Origin: Rhizobium altiplani
GTDB lineage: Bacteria; Pseudomonadota; Alphaproteobacteria; Rhizobiales; Rhizobiaceae
Assembly: GCF_001542405.1 (NCBI RefSeq)
Contig: NZ_LNCD01000033.1
Span: 1-64,000 of the forward strand
Length of the DNA stretch: 64,000 nt
Reading direction: 5' to 3'
Shown piece after piece: positions 8,182 through 16,278 of this stretch. The notes beneath the pieces were generated by a model. It made no database searches. It was not told the origin of the DNA and saw only the letters and a list, made by a program, of their open reading frames with translations. Position numbers and translations under genes: made by a program. Every line of letters starts with the position of its first letter. Position 1 is the stretch's first letter.

Positions 8182-10362
8182 CTAAGAACTCTTGAGTTGA
8201 GCAACCGCAAGCAGCGTGTCGGCACTGATCGATGTGGCGCCGCCGCTCATGATGGTTACCGCGCTCGAGGTCGTGGTTCCGTTGCTCACATCGTACATCG
8301 CGGTAAAGCGCTTGATCAGATCCTGGACCTTGTCGGGATCGCCCAGGTCATCGATGTCGATGAAACTTGTGATCATGTCCGCCTGCTTGTCGACATCCAT
8401 GTTCGAGACGTAGCTCGAAAGGCCGAAGGTCGTCGTGAAGAACTCATACAATGCGTCGTCGCCGAGGATGTCATAGGCGCTGGAAATCGTCGGCGCCTTA
8501 CGTTCGAAATAAAGGGCCAGGCGCACGCCGGTATTACTGTCCCCCTGATCGCTCTCCAGGGTTTGCCGGATATAGTTGTTCACGGTCTCAAGCACATCGC
8601 CACGCTGCTGGACAGTTCCTTCCTGGTCGGCGGACAGGTTCCCGTCGGTGTCAAAGTTGAACGAGGCAACGATCTCCGCGAACCGATTGTCAGACAGGCT
8701 ACTGACGTAGCTCTCGGGGTCGTCCGGATCGGATGCGAACATCTTTTCCAACTCGTTGTCCGTCACATCATCAGGATCGATGCCCTTTGCTACGAGCATC
8801 AGGTTCACAAGACGGTCGTCCGCCAACACATCAGAGGCCGTCTTCAATGTTGCCATCTGCGTGTTGAAATAGGTCATCTCTGTGTCAGCAGCGTCCGAGG
8901 CGTCCGTCGCTTCCGTGCCGGTGAGGTATCGGATCTTGTTCTCCTTGTAGTCGGCAACGAAGTCATCGATGACCGATTGCGACATGGCGAGAAGCGGAAC
9001 CAATGTGTTGCCGTCGGAGCCGAAATTGAATGAAGCGCGCAGCGCCGTGAACCTGTCATCATTGAGCTGGTTCACGTAACTGCTCGGATCGTCCGGATCG
9101 CTTTCCAGTATTTTTCGGAACTGGGTCTTTGTGACTTCGGACGAGCCGATTCCAAAGGCGCGTAGCGCCATCTGCCACAATTCGGCGTCATCGTCGTTGT
9201 CGTCGTCGTCATCATCCGCGTTCGACGTCAGGAAGTCGTCGATGCTGGTTACGTCCGCGAAGCGGCTCTTGTAGTTGTCAACCGAGTCATCAATCCAGCT
9301 GTCGATACTGGTGACGTAATTTTCCGAGAAGGCAGCCGTTGTCTCTGAGGTCTGGTCGCTGGTTTGGGCTGTCGTTCCGTCCGCCAGTTCGCCGTCGGAA
9401 TCGAAATTGAATGCGTCATGCAGATCGCTGAGCCCAATGGCCGTCGCAAGCGACGAACTCTTCAATGCCGCCGAGATGTAGTTGTCGGGATCCGAATCGC
9501 TCAAACCATAAGCGGTGCGCAGGTAAGCGACGAGCTTGTCATCGGCCATCAAATCGGCGACGGACGTGATGTTGCCGATCGTGTCCTCAAAGTACGTGGT
9601 ATAGGCGTCGCCGACCGAACTCGATGCGAAGGTCGATACGGAAATCGCATACATGCTTTCGACCTGAGACTTCTGGTCATCGCCCTGCACCGGATCGCCG
9701 GCCGTACCGTCGGTATCGAAGTTGAACGCCTTGGCGAGATTGACATAGACATCGTCGTCCAGTTGGTTGACGAAGCTATCGGGGTCGTCGACGTCGCTGG
9801 TCAAGACGTTGCGCAGAAAGCTGGTGGAGGTGTAGTCCGTGCTGAGGCCGAACGCCTTCAGCACGTAGTTGCGAAGCCGGCTGCTGCCGAGAAAGTCATC
9901 GACGGAGGTCACCTTGTCGATCGTACTGTCATAATAGGCGGTTTCCGTCGCGGTCGCTTCCGTCTCCTCGTCGAACGAACTCTCGTAGTCGTCGAGAAGT
10001 GAACCTTGTTGCACGTCGGTCTGTGCAGCCGTGTCCTCACCGACGAATTTGAATGCCGCGGCAAACTGCGTATAGCGGCTATCGCTCAAGGTGTTTGCAA
10101 AGCTCGATGAGTCGCTAAGGTCGCTTTCAAGGACCTTTTTCATGAAGGCCTTGGCATAGGTCATGTCTTCCAGGCCATAAGCCTTCATTGCGTAGGAATA
10201 GAGGCGGTAGTTATCCATGAATTCATCGACGGTGGTCACTTTGCCGATGTTTTCCTTGTAGTAGGCGGTCTCGTTCGCAACCGCACCTTTCGAGGCTACC
10301 GCCGAAAGCGTCTTACTCAGATTGTTCGTTACGCTAAGATAGCTGAGATAGGTAGAAACCAT
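8182..10362 (-). CDS. Large DUF1217 repeat protein, flagellar-associated family
   Basis: A 726-residue acidic protein from ATG 10362 (VSTYLSYLSVTNNLSKTL at the N-terminus). It contains six related units, each starting like AYYKENIGKVTTVDEFM and running through a KAYGL or KAFGL segment; most then continue to an AFNFDTDG-like segment. The fourth unit carries an acidic insert of D and N residues (about residue 400). DUF1217 proteins are found in rhizobial flagellar gene sets and have FlgE/FlgK-like export features, with no signal peptide, but their role is not established. Typical members are about half this length or less. A dyad lies upstream at 10537-10560 and a small gene follows six bases downstream. 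Confidence 0.8.
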   Translation of the reverse strand: MVSTYLSYLSVTNNLSKTLSAVASKGAVANETAYYKENIGKVTTVDEFMDNYRLYSYAMKAYGLEDMTYAKAFMKKVLESDLSDSSSFANTLSDSRYTQFAAAFKFVGEDTAAQTDVQQGSLLDDYESSFDEETEATATETAYYDSTIDKVTSVDDFLGSSRLRNYVLKAFGLSTDYTSTSFLRNVLTSDVDDPDSFVNQLDDDVYVNLAKAFNFDTDGTAGDPVQGDDQKSQVESMYAISVSTFASSSVGDAYTTYFEDTIGNITSVADLMADDKLVAYLRTAYGLSDSDPDNYISAALKSSSLATAIGLSDLHDAFNFDSDGELADGTTAQTSDQTSETTAAFSENYVTSIDSWIDDSVDNYKSRFADVTSIDDFLTSNADDDDDDNDDDAELWQMALRAFGIGSSEVTKTQFRKILESDPDDPSSYVNQLNDDRFTALRASFNFGSDGNTLVPLLAMSQSVIDDFVADYKENKIRYLTGTEATDASDAADTEMTYFNTQMATLKTASDVLADDRLVNLMLVAKGIDPDDVTDNELEKMFASDPDDPESYVSSLSDNRFAEIVASFNFDTDGNLSADQEGTVQQRGDVLETVNNYIRQTLESDQGDSNTGVRLALYFERKAPTISSAYDILGDDALYEFFTTTFGLSSYVSNMDVDKQADMITSFIDIDDLGDPDKVQDLIKRFTAMYDVSNGTTTSSAVTIMSGGATSISADTLLAVAQLKSS

Positions 10363-10536
10363 GGACCCGCCCCCTGACAGGGCAGGCCAACGCAAAAGCC
10401 GGCTCGGTTACCGCCGCAAGGCGTTGCCGGGGCTTCATGTTCACCTGCCGTATGCTCACTGCTTGGATGGCCGCTGCATTCAGCCGAGAGGCGCCAGAAA
10501 GACACATCGTCATCAAGGCGCACAGTCTGCAATTCA

Positions 10537-10560
10537 TTACAGAACCCAGTAGTTCTATAA
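10537..10560. promoter_or_regulatory. 24-bp dyad upstream of the DUF1217 gene (site B)
   Basis: TTACAGAAC, then CCAGTA, then GTTCTATAA. The arms match at 8 of 9 positions. The left arm is identical to that of site A before flgE. It lies 175 bases before the DUF1217 start, nearly the same distance as site A from flgE, so the two promoters may be arranged alike. Confidence 0.62.
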
Positions 10561-10757
10561 ATGATTCCCTGACGGATCGCCAGCATTTTATCCGCGTTGC
10601 GTTATCCTCGAGGGCTGCGTCGGCATGTCTTTCGTCAGTGCAATCGCCAGATTGGCGAAGCAGGAGATCACGCGTACGCTCGAGCGTGAGCGGCATGGGG
10701 TCCTTACGAACCGAGTAGAATATTGCCTGTGATACCCGCCGTGGCGACAAATGATAA

Positions 10758-10781
10758 GTTTAGTACGGATTGGTTCCGTAT
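10758..10781. promoter_or_regulatory. 24-bp dyad near the 3' end of the second TetR gene (site E)
   Basis: GTTTAGTAC, then GGATTG, then GTTCCGTAT. The right arm read on the other strand is ATACGGAAC, an 8 of 9 match to the consensus arm. The left arm repeats one arm of site D exactly. A smaller perfect repeat, TACGGA-TTGGT-TCCGTA (10764-10780), is embedded in it. It lies about 400 bases before the DUF1217 gene and could be a distal or auxiliary operator. Confidence 0.5.
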
Positions 10782-10829
10782 TTTGGAAGCCGCGGCCTCA
10801 ATTGCAGCGGCACGTCAGGTGATAGCGAA

Positions 10830-11489
10830 TCATCGCGCGGCGACACCGCGCGCAAAGATGCTTATGCATCGTTCCAAATGGTTCTTGCGTGCGTTCCGGT
10901 CGGGCCATGCCTGTGCCTGTCCCTCCGGCGGCCCCATGCCTCCGAAGATCATGTCCATCAGCATGCGCGCGCCGCTTTCGTGATCGGGTATCTTCAGTTT
11001 GCCGCGCGCTTCCTGTTCGGCGAGCCACTGCGCCAGCATTTGCCTGGACCGGATCATTCCTTCCTCGTGAAGGACATCGCGCAACTCGGGAAATTGTCCA
11101 GACTCCCGCATCACGAGATGAATGAATGCGGTGCGCTCCTCGTCTTCCGCTTCCTCGATGTCGATCATGAATATCTGATGAAGCGCGTCGGCGATCGGCA
11201 AGTCTTCCTCTTCCGGGCGGGGAAGGGCCAACATCATTCTGCGATGGGCCACAACGATCGCAGCAAAGAGCTCTTCTTTGCTGGCAAAGAGCTTGTACAG
11301 GGTCTGTTTGGAGACATTGCAACGACGCGCAACAAGTGCCGTCGTTGTGCCGGCATAACCGTGCTCCACAAAAACCTTGCGTGCCTCCTCGACGATGTGG
11401 GTCCTCTTGTCTTCATCGCTGGAGACCTTCGGTCGCCCACGGGATCGAGCCAGGTGTCCAATTGTCGGGGAATTGCCTGGTTCATCCAT
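10830..11489 (-). CDS. TetR/AcrR family transcriptional regulator (copy 2)
   Basis: A 219-residue regulator: the basic SRGRPKVSSDEDKR, then a TetR helix-turn-helix with FVEHGYAGTTTALVARRC and SKQTLYKLFASKEELF at about residues 40-75, then a ligand domain with ARMLMDMIFGGMGPPEG. It is closely related to the TetR protein at 4714-5367. It is divergent from the EF-hand gene, and the dyad at 11604-11627 lies between them. Autoregulation and control of the neighbouring genes is a reasonable inference from that layout. Confidence 0.9.
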   Translation of the reverse strand: MDEPGNSPTIGHLARSRGRPKVSSDEDKRTHIVEEARKVFVEHGYAGTTTALVARRCNVSKQTLYKLFASKEELFAAIVVAHRRMMLALPRPEEEDLPIADALHQIFMIDIEEAEDEERTAFIHLVMRESGQFPELRDVLHEEGMIRSRQMLAQWLAEQEARGKLKIPDHESGARMLMDMIFGGMGPPEGQAQAWPDRNARKNHLERCISIFARGVAAR

Positions 11490-11603
11490 ATAAACACCGG
11501 CCTACAGCATTTCGGCCGCCGAATCGGCAGTCCGGTAGGCGGACAATTGTCAACTACGACTTCTTGCCCGCAGCCTTGTTGTTGCGAGTTCGGCTGACTC
11601 CAA

Positions 11604-11627
11604 TTAGAGAACTTAGTAGTTCTGTAA
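11604..11627. promoter_or_regulatory. 24-bp dyad between TetR copy 2 and the EF-hand gene (site C)
   Basis: TTAGAGAAC, then TTAGTA, then GTTCTGTAA. The arms match at 8 of 9 positions, with an inner perfect AGAACT-TAGT-AGTTCT. It lies 40 bases before the GTG start of the EF-hand gene and 115 bases from the TetR start, so it could control both. Confidence 0.65.
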
Positions 11628-11666
11628 TGCGTCGCCCCACCCATCTTCGTCGCATAGGAGCGCTCT

Positions 11667-12671
11667 GTGACAACAATCGCGTCGACATCGGCCACCACGT
11701 CCTACCGGTACACGAAACTCGCTTCGGCTACCACTGAAAGTCAATCAATTTCCTCTAGTGTCACCGCTGCCGGGAGCTCAGCCGGGGTTTCCTCGGCAGC
11801 GTCAGATGACAGTGCGCTGATCGGCAGCGCGCAAAAGCTGCTCTCTCAGTTGATGTCAATGCTGATGAGTATGCAACAAGGCCAAACCACATCCGGTGGC
11901 GACCAGTCCAGCGCCGACACGGGGCAAGATGATCTCGTCGCATCAATGGACACGGATGGCGACGGTCAGGTCAGCATCGCCGAATTCGTTGCAGCGCGTC
12001 CATCTGATGTAAGCGAGGACCAGGCAACAAATCTCTTCAACAGCTTTGACACGGAAGCTTCGGGATCGCTGACGGTCGATCAGTTGCAGGAGGCAATGTC
12101 AAGAAATGCGCCACCGATGGGCGCAGGGCCTCCGCCTCCGCCGTCGTCATCATCATCGTCGGACGATTCATCTTCTGATCTATTTACCTCCCTGGATACG
12201 GACGGCGACGGTGTCGTAAGCCAGGAAGAGTTCGTTGCAGGGCGTCCGTCTGATATAAGCGAGGAGCAGGCGGCAAATCTCTTCAACAGCTTTGACACGG
12301 AAGCTTCGGGTTCGCTGACGGCTGACCAGCTGCAGGAGGCAATGTCAAGAAATGGGCCGCCGATGGGCGCAGGACCTCCGCCTCCGCCGTCGTCATCATC
12401 ATCGGACGATAGACTGTCTGACCTGTTCAGCTCGTTGGATACCGACGGCGACGGCGTCATCAGCCAGGAAGAGTTTGCTGCCGGGCGGCCCGACGATGTA
12501 AGCGAGGAGCAGGCAACCGCGTTGTTCGAAAGCTTGGATACTGACGGTGCCGGGTCGATCACCAAGGATCAGTTTGCCGAGGCAATGAAGCCCCAGCTGC
12601 CACCGTCCGCTGATTTCCAGTACCCGGACTTTGAAAGCGAGCAGGCAGAGGCGCAGACGTTCGTGATTTAG
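11667..12671 (+). CDS. Repeated EF-hand protein
   Basis: A 334-residue protein from GTG 11667 with AGGAG six bases upstream. Residues 1-90 are Ser/Thr-rich without a Sec signal. Three paired EF-hand units follow. The first loop of each pair is a full calcium loop (DTDGDGQVSIAEF, DTDGDGVVSQEEF, DTDGDGVISQEEF). The second loop is degenerate in units 1 and 2 (DTEASGSLTVDQL, DTEASGSLTADQL) and closer to canonical in unit 3 (DTDGAGSITKDQF). Linkers are Pro-rich followed by a Ser run and Asp pairs. The Ser/Thr-rich N-terminus without a signal is compatible with export through a flagellar or type I route, but nothing shows it. Calcium binding is well supported by the loops; the biological role is not known. 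Confidence 0.85.
   Translation: MTTIASTSATTSYRYTKLASATTESQSISSSVTAAGSSAGVSSAASDDSALIGSAQKLLSQLMSMLMSMQQGQTTSGGDQSSADTGQDDLVASMDTDGDGQVSIAEFVAARPSDVSEDQATNLFNSFDTEASGSLTVDQLQEAMSRNAPPMGAGPPPPPSSSSSSDDSSSDLFTSLDTDGDGVVSQEEFVAGRPSDISEEQAANLFNSFDTEASGSLTADQLQEAMSRNGPPMGAGPPPPPSSSSSDDRLSDLFSSLDTDGDGVISQEEFAAGRPDDVSEEQATALFESLDTDGAGSITKDQFAEAMKPQLPPSADFQYPDFESEQAEAQTFVI
11949..12594 (+). repeat. Three tandem repeat units of about 245 bp inside the EF-hand gene
   Basis: The units begin at the EF-hand loops at 11949, 12195 and 12438, so the period is 246 then 243 bases. Units 1 and 2 are almost identical through the Pro-rich linker (12111-12166 against 12357-12410). Such near-identity points to recent duplication and to possible copy-number change between strains. 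Confidence 0.75.
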
Positions 12672-12690
12672 GACGAGGCTGCCCTCTCAG

Positions 12691-12743
12691 GCCGGGGGCG
12701 CCATTGAGGGGCATCCACCCTTTCAATAGTTGACGCCCCCGGC
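12691..12743. terminator. Long hairpin downstream of the EF-hand gene
   Basis: Perfect 10-base arms GCCGGGGGCG (12691-12700) and CGCCCCCGGC (12734-12743) enclose a second, imperfect stem TTGAGGGG with CCCTTTCAA. It begins 20 bases after the EF-hand stop. There is no T-run, so it may end transcription only weakly or protect the mRNA end. Confidence 0.5.
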
Positions 12744-12935
12744 TCCCGAAGACGTGTGCATCATTCTGTCCGTTGTTGCGGATGGCTGGTGTGCTGAGCG
12801 TCAGATCGGGGGGGCATTCCGGTTGGTTACGCCTTTCGCGGCGACTCTACGGCGGCTGCGGCAACAGCTTAGTGATCTGGCCGCGAACGACTGTCCGGGC
12901 CAGAAAAATGAAGAACCCTTCCTCATCCCCTGCAA

Positions 12936-13148
12936 TTACGGGGAGTTGATAGATGGCAGGAAGAATTCGACTTCCCTTCGGCGACGCATTTCCAGAGCTT
13001 CGACACGATCATGCCAAAACTGCTCCGCGGCGGGCGGGTCTGCCTCCCATGCGCGGACAGTTTGCTGATTGTCGTCGATCTTGACGCGCCTCTTTCCGCC
13101 TAGCCGGAGATATTCCTCCGCAAGCTGACGGCCCTCCGTCATTTCCAT
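12936..13148 (-). CDS. Hypothetical 70-residue protein
   Basis: A small charged protein (TEGRQLAEEYLRLGGKRRVKI at the start region, EALEMRRRREVEFFLPS near the end). An AAAGGA sequence lies upstream, but about 12 bases from the first ATG and nearer to ideal for a start two codons later. No family is recognised. The plausible amphipathic composition supports a real gene, but evidence is limited. The flanks 12744-12935 and 13149-13259 hold nothing recognised. Confidence 0.4.
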   Translation of the reverse strand: MEMTEGRQLAEEYLRLGGKRRVKIDDNQQTVRAWEADPPAAEQFWHDRVEALEMRRRREVEFFLPSINSP

Positions 13149-13259
13149 CTCGGATCACGTCCTTTCGATTAGCCTTGCGACACATCCGTCGCTAACTCAA
13201 AGAACGATTGTCGTGGGCCATTGTTCCACAGTCTCGGCATCAATTATGACGGCGCAACG

Positions 13260-14339
13260 TCAACAATGCGTGGTCTTCCCGCCCTCAACCGCGTCGATGA
13301 CGGCGCCCCACAAGGCATCGACTTCTGCCTTCGCGTCAATCGATGCCAGATGGCTTTGGCTTGCTTCCAGCACCGCGTCGGCCATGGCGTTTATGTCGGC
13401 CTGTGTGTCGACCATGCGGATCGCACCGCCCTCTATCAGCTTTCGGAACAGGCCATGGTGGGCAAGGGCGTCAAGCTGTCGCGGCGCGTTGACGACGACG
13501 GGCTTTCCCGAGAAGCTTGCCGCAAGCACGCTTGCCCGGCGCGCCGTCAGCCCTTCAGCGAAGAGATAGCAGAACACGTCGACATGTCTGAAGATCCCGA
13601 AGAGCTCCTCGGCGTCGGCAACATAACCTGTTACGACAACCCGGTCTGAAATGCCGAGCTTGTCTGCGAGCGCATAAAATTCCTGCTCCACATTGTCGGT
13701 GCCGCGGATGAACGATCCGGCGAAGACCACGCCGACGTCGTGGCCAAGCGCCACGAGCCGGGCAGCAATCTCGAGAACTGCGGTTGACTGCTTCTTGGGA
13801 TAGATCGAACCGAACTGCCCAAGGATCAGCCGCCGGGCCTTGCGCTGTGCGTCAAGTCTCCGGGCGATCGGGCCGTCGTGGAGCGTGGTCGGCAACGCAA
13901 GATTTGGCGGGATCGGGATGACTGCTCGCCGACTGGTCGACAGGGAGGACAGGGGGCTCTTGGCAAATTCGGCAGCTACCTCAGGCGCTGAAAACAAGAT
14001 CCGTGTTGCGAGCATCACCACCGGAACCAGCACCAGGCGGCGCTTCCAGTCGAGAGCATCCCATTCGTGCAGGACCACGACAAGCTGTTTGCGCTGCAGC
14101 CGAGAGACAAGTGCCGCGACGACCGGCTCGGCTAGCTTTTTCTTCCAGGCCACCACAGGAAAATTGAGGATGGCGGCGTCCGCATCGTCGAGCGCGGATT
14201 TAAGCCGGCCGATATCGCCGTCAAGCACGTGCCGAGTGGCGCGCCCGTCGAGTCGCAAAGCCGCCTGTCGGGCAAACTCTTCGACACCACAGGTTTGGGC
14301 GGCGTCGGAGACGAATGCGAGGTAACGACGTTTCGGCAT
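13260..14339 (-). CDS. Glycosyltransferase, GT4-like
   Basis: About 359 residues from ATG 14339, chosen because AAAGGTC lies just upstream; the frame extends to 14468 but the extra part is not conserved-looking. It has an N-terminal Rossmann-like domain (AFVSDAAQTCGVEEFARQ) and a C-terminal GT-B domain with LGQFGSIYPKKQS, VVFAGSF, RVVVTGYVADAEEL and a short E-containing loop FAEGLTARRASVLAA near residue 280. GT4 enzymes transfer a sugar from a nucleotide donor to a polysaccharide repeat on the inner membrane. It diverges from the WecG-type gene at 14576. The donor and acceptor cannot be deduced. Confidence 0.78.
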   Translation of the reverse strand: MPKRRYLAFVSDAAQTCGVEEFARQAALRLDGRATRHVLDGDIGRLKSALDDADAAILNFPVVAWKKKLAEPVVAALVSRLQRKQLVVVLHEWDALDWKRRLVLVPVVMLATRILFSAPEVAAEFAKSPLSSLSTSRRAVIPIPPNLALPTTLHDGPIARRLDAQRKARRLILGQFGSIYPKKQSTAVLEIAARLVALGHDVGVVFAGSFIRGTDNVEQEFYALADKLGISDRVVVTGYVADAEELFGIFRHVDVFCYLFAEGLTARRASVLAASFSGKPVVVNAPRQLDALAHHGLFRKLIEGGAIRMVDTQADINAMADAVLEASQSHLASIDAKAEVDALWGAVIDAVEGGKTTHC

Positions 14340-14575
14340 ATCAGACCTTTTGAACAGGCGGACGGCGGGTGACCGCGCTGCGTTGATACCGTCTTTTGGT
14401 AAAAGCCGGCTTACAATTTCAGGTTCAATTTTTGACTTGCCGTCGGCAAACAGGCCTGCCACCATCACGTGTATAGCGGGGGTTAACTATAGCTCGAGGT
14501 TTTACAGCGATGGGTCTTCGAAACAGCTAATTGTCGAATCCGTTCTTGACCGATGCTCGTTTCGAAGGTGCGTGT

Positions 14576-15397
14576 ATGACTAGGCATGGCAGTGCATCAG
14601 CGCGTCTTACTTATTCGATGAACGAATGGCCGACGAACCGGCTCGGAAGCCTGCCGATCGTGCGGGCCGGCATGGAAGAATCCGCAGACGCCTTCATTCA
14701 GTTGGCGCTTGAGCGCAGGGGGGCCGGCGGGCGTCCCTTCTACTCCACCTCCGCAAACGGTCAGGTCATTGCGCTTTGCGAGCATGATGCCAATTTCCGC
14801 TCGTTGACGCGTCAGGCCGACCAGATCCATGCCGATGGAATGTCGGTCGTGCTCTTTTCCAAGCTGTCATCGGCCGAGCCCTTGCCAGAGCGCGTCGCCA
14901 CGACCGATCTCGTTCATGCCGTGGCGGAACGCGCGTCGGCAGCCGGGGTCAGTTTCTACTTTCTTGGTGCCAGCGAAGAGGTGAATGCCCGGGCGGTCGA
15001 GAACATGTCGAAGGCCTATCCGGGACTTCGCTTTGCCGGCCGACGCAACGGCTACTTTGATCGCGCCGAGGAAGAAGCGGTCGTCGAGGCGATCAATGCG
15101 GCGGCGCCAGATATCCTCTGGATCGGCTTCGGCGTGCCGCTGGAGCAGCAGTTCGTCGTTCGCAACATCAACAGATTGCACAATGTCGGCTTGATCAAAA
15201 CTTCCGGCGGCCTGTTTGATTTCCTCGCCGGAAGCAAGAGCCGCGCCCCCCGCTGGATGCAGAAGGTTGGCCTTGAGTGGTTCTACCGCATGCTCCTCGA
15301 GCCGCGCCGGCTGGCAACACGCTATCTGACAACCAATCCGGTTGCCATCTACGCGATGCTCCGGCATTCGCTGCGAGCCCTTTCTGCAGGCCGGTGA
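14576..15397 (+). CDS. WecG/TagA/CpsF family glycosyltransferase
   Basis: A 273-residue protein from ATG 14576, with AAGG about 8 bases before. Family motifs are present: STSANGQVIALC, ATTDLVHAVAERA, FLGASEEVNARA, WIGFGVPLEQQFV and KTSGGLFDFLAGSKSRAPRWMQKVGLEW ending in LEPRRLATRYL. The family (GT26) transfers N-acetylmannosamine-type or related sugars to lipid-linked acceptors in extracellular polysaccharide assembly. The GTG start of the next gene overlaps its stop by four bases. Confidence 0.85.
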   Translation: MTRHGSASARLTYSMNEWPTNRLGSLPIVRAGMEESADAFIQLALERRGAGGRPFYSTSANGQVIALCEHDANFRSLTRQADQIHADGMSVVLFSKLSSAEPLPERVATTDLVHAVAERASAAGVSFYFLGASEEVNARAVENMSKAYPGLRFAGRRNGYFDRAEEEAVVEAINAAAPDILWIGFGVPLEQQFVVRNINRLHNVGLIKTSGGLFDFLAGSKSRAPRWMQKVGLEWFYRMLLEPRRLATRYLTTNPVAIYAMLRHSLRALSAGR

Positions 15398-16272
15398 TCG
15401 GACCAACGATCTTGAGTTCCTCGATTTCGCTCATCACACCGAGTTATCGTGGCGACCTCGACCGTTGCCGTCTTCTCTGTGACTCGATCGACCGGTATGT
15501 GACGGGCTACGACGTGCATTACATCGTGATCGGCGATGAGGATGCGGACGCCTTCGTGGGCCTCGAAGGGGAAAGCCGCCGCGTGATCGTCTCGTCCAGC
15601 CTGCTTCCATCCCTTTGGGCGCTGCCGAAATGGCGGGGGCGACGCTACTGGTGGGCACCCCATTTGCGCCTCCCAATCTACGGCTGGCACCTGCAGCAAA
15701 TGCGCAAGATCGCAATGACGCTAGCGCAACCGAGCGAGCGGGTCATGTGCATCGACTCCGACAATTGCTTCTGCCGCCCACTGGATCTGAGCGCAATGGC
15801 ATCGACCCCGAAGCTCGCCCACCACGTCGCGGCCGGAGATATCAATCCCACGCGACCTAGCCACGTCCGCTGGTGGCAAAATGCGCATCGGCTGCTTGGC
15901 CTGAGCGTACCGGCGCTGCCGGGCGACGATTTCATCAGCCAGATGGTTCTGTGGGAGCAGCGAGCGGTGGCGACGATGGTGAAGCGTATCGAGGGCGCTA
16001 GTCGTCTTCCGTGGTGGCAGGCGCTGGCCCGCATCCGGCATTTTTCCGAATATCTCATTTACGGTGTCGCGGTCGCCAATGACCCCGAGCTTGCGCAACG
16101 ACATGAACGCGTTTCGCAAAGCCCGTGCCTGACCTATTGGGAGGGGCCGGCTCTCGACAGGGGGGGGGTGGCGGCATTTATCGAAGGCTTGGCTCCGGGG
16201 CAAACGACGATCGCGATCCAGTCGCATACGCACACACCGATCGAAGTGATCCGCGAGGCAGCTCTTGGCTGA
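15394..16272 (+). CDS. DUF6492-like putative glycosyltransferase
   Basis: A 292-residue protein from GTG 15394, overlapping the WecG-type stop by four bases. It opens with SSSISLITPSYRGDLDRCRLL, a nucleotide-sugar-binding start, and has VMCIDSDNCFCRPLDL near residue 120 with a DSD motif like the DxD metal site of GT-A enzymes. The length and the tryptophan-rich loop WRGRRYWWAPHLRL fit DUF6492. A run of nine G residues occurs at 16160-16168 in the coding sequence. The likely role is addition of a sugar to the exopolysaccharide repeat; the linkage is unknown. Confidence 0.68.
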   Translation: MIGPTILSSSISLITPSYRGDLDRCRLLCDSIDRYVTGYDVHYIVIGDEDADAFVGLEGESRRVIVSSSLLPSLWALPKWRGRRYWWAPHLRLPIYGWHLQQMRKIAMTLAQPSERVMCIDSDNCFCRPLDLSAMASTPKLAHHVAAGDINPTRPSHVRWWQNAHRLLGLSVPALPGDDFISQMVLWEQRAVATMVKRIEGASRLPWWQALARIRHFSEYLIYGVAVANDPELAQRHERVSQSPCLTYWEGPALDRGGVAAFIEGLAPGQTTIAIQSHTHTPIEVIREAALG

Positions 16273-16278
16273 GAGAGC

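Larger units (their letters stand above)
10363..10829. other. Intergenic region with two related dyads
   Basis: This 467-base stretch upstream of the DUF1217 gene contains dyads at 10537-10560 and 10758-10781. Short open frames exist on both strands but none has a convincing ribosome site or recognisable product. Confidence 0.55.

Noticed and set aside
8011..9033. A 340-residue plus-strand open frame opposite the DUF1217 gene
   Set aside because: It is antisense to the repeat protein and has no ribosome site or domain; a similar frame at 9364-10002 is rejected for the same reason.
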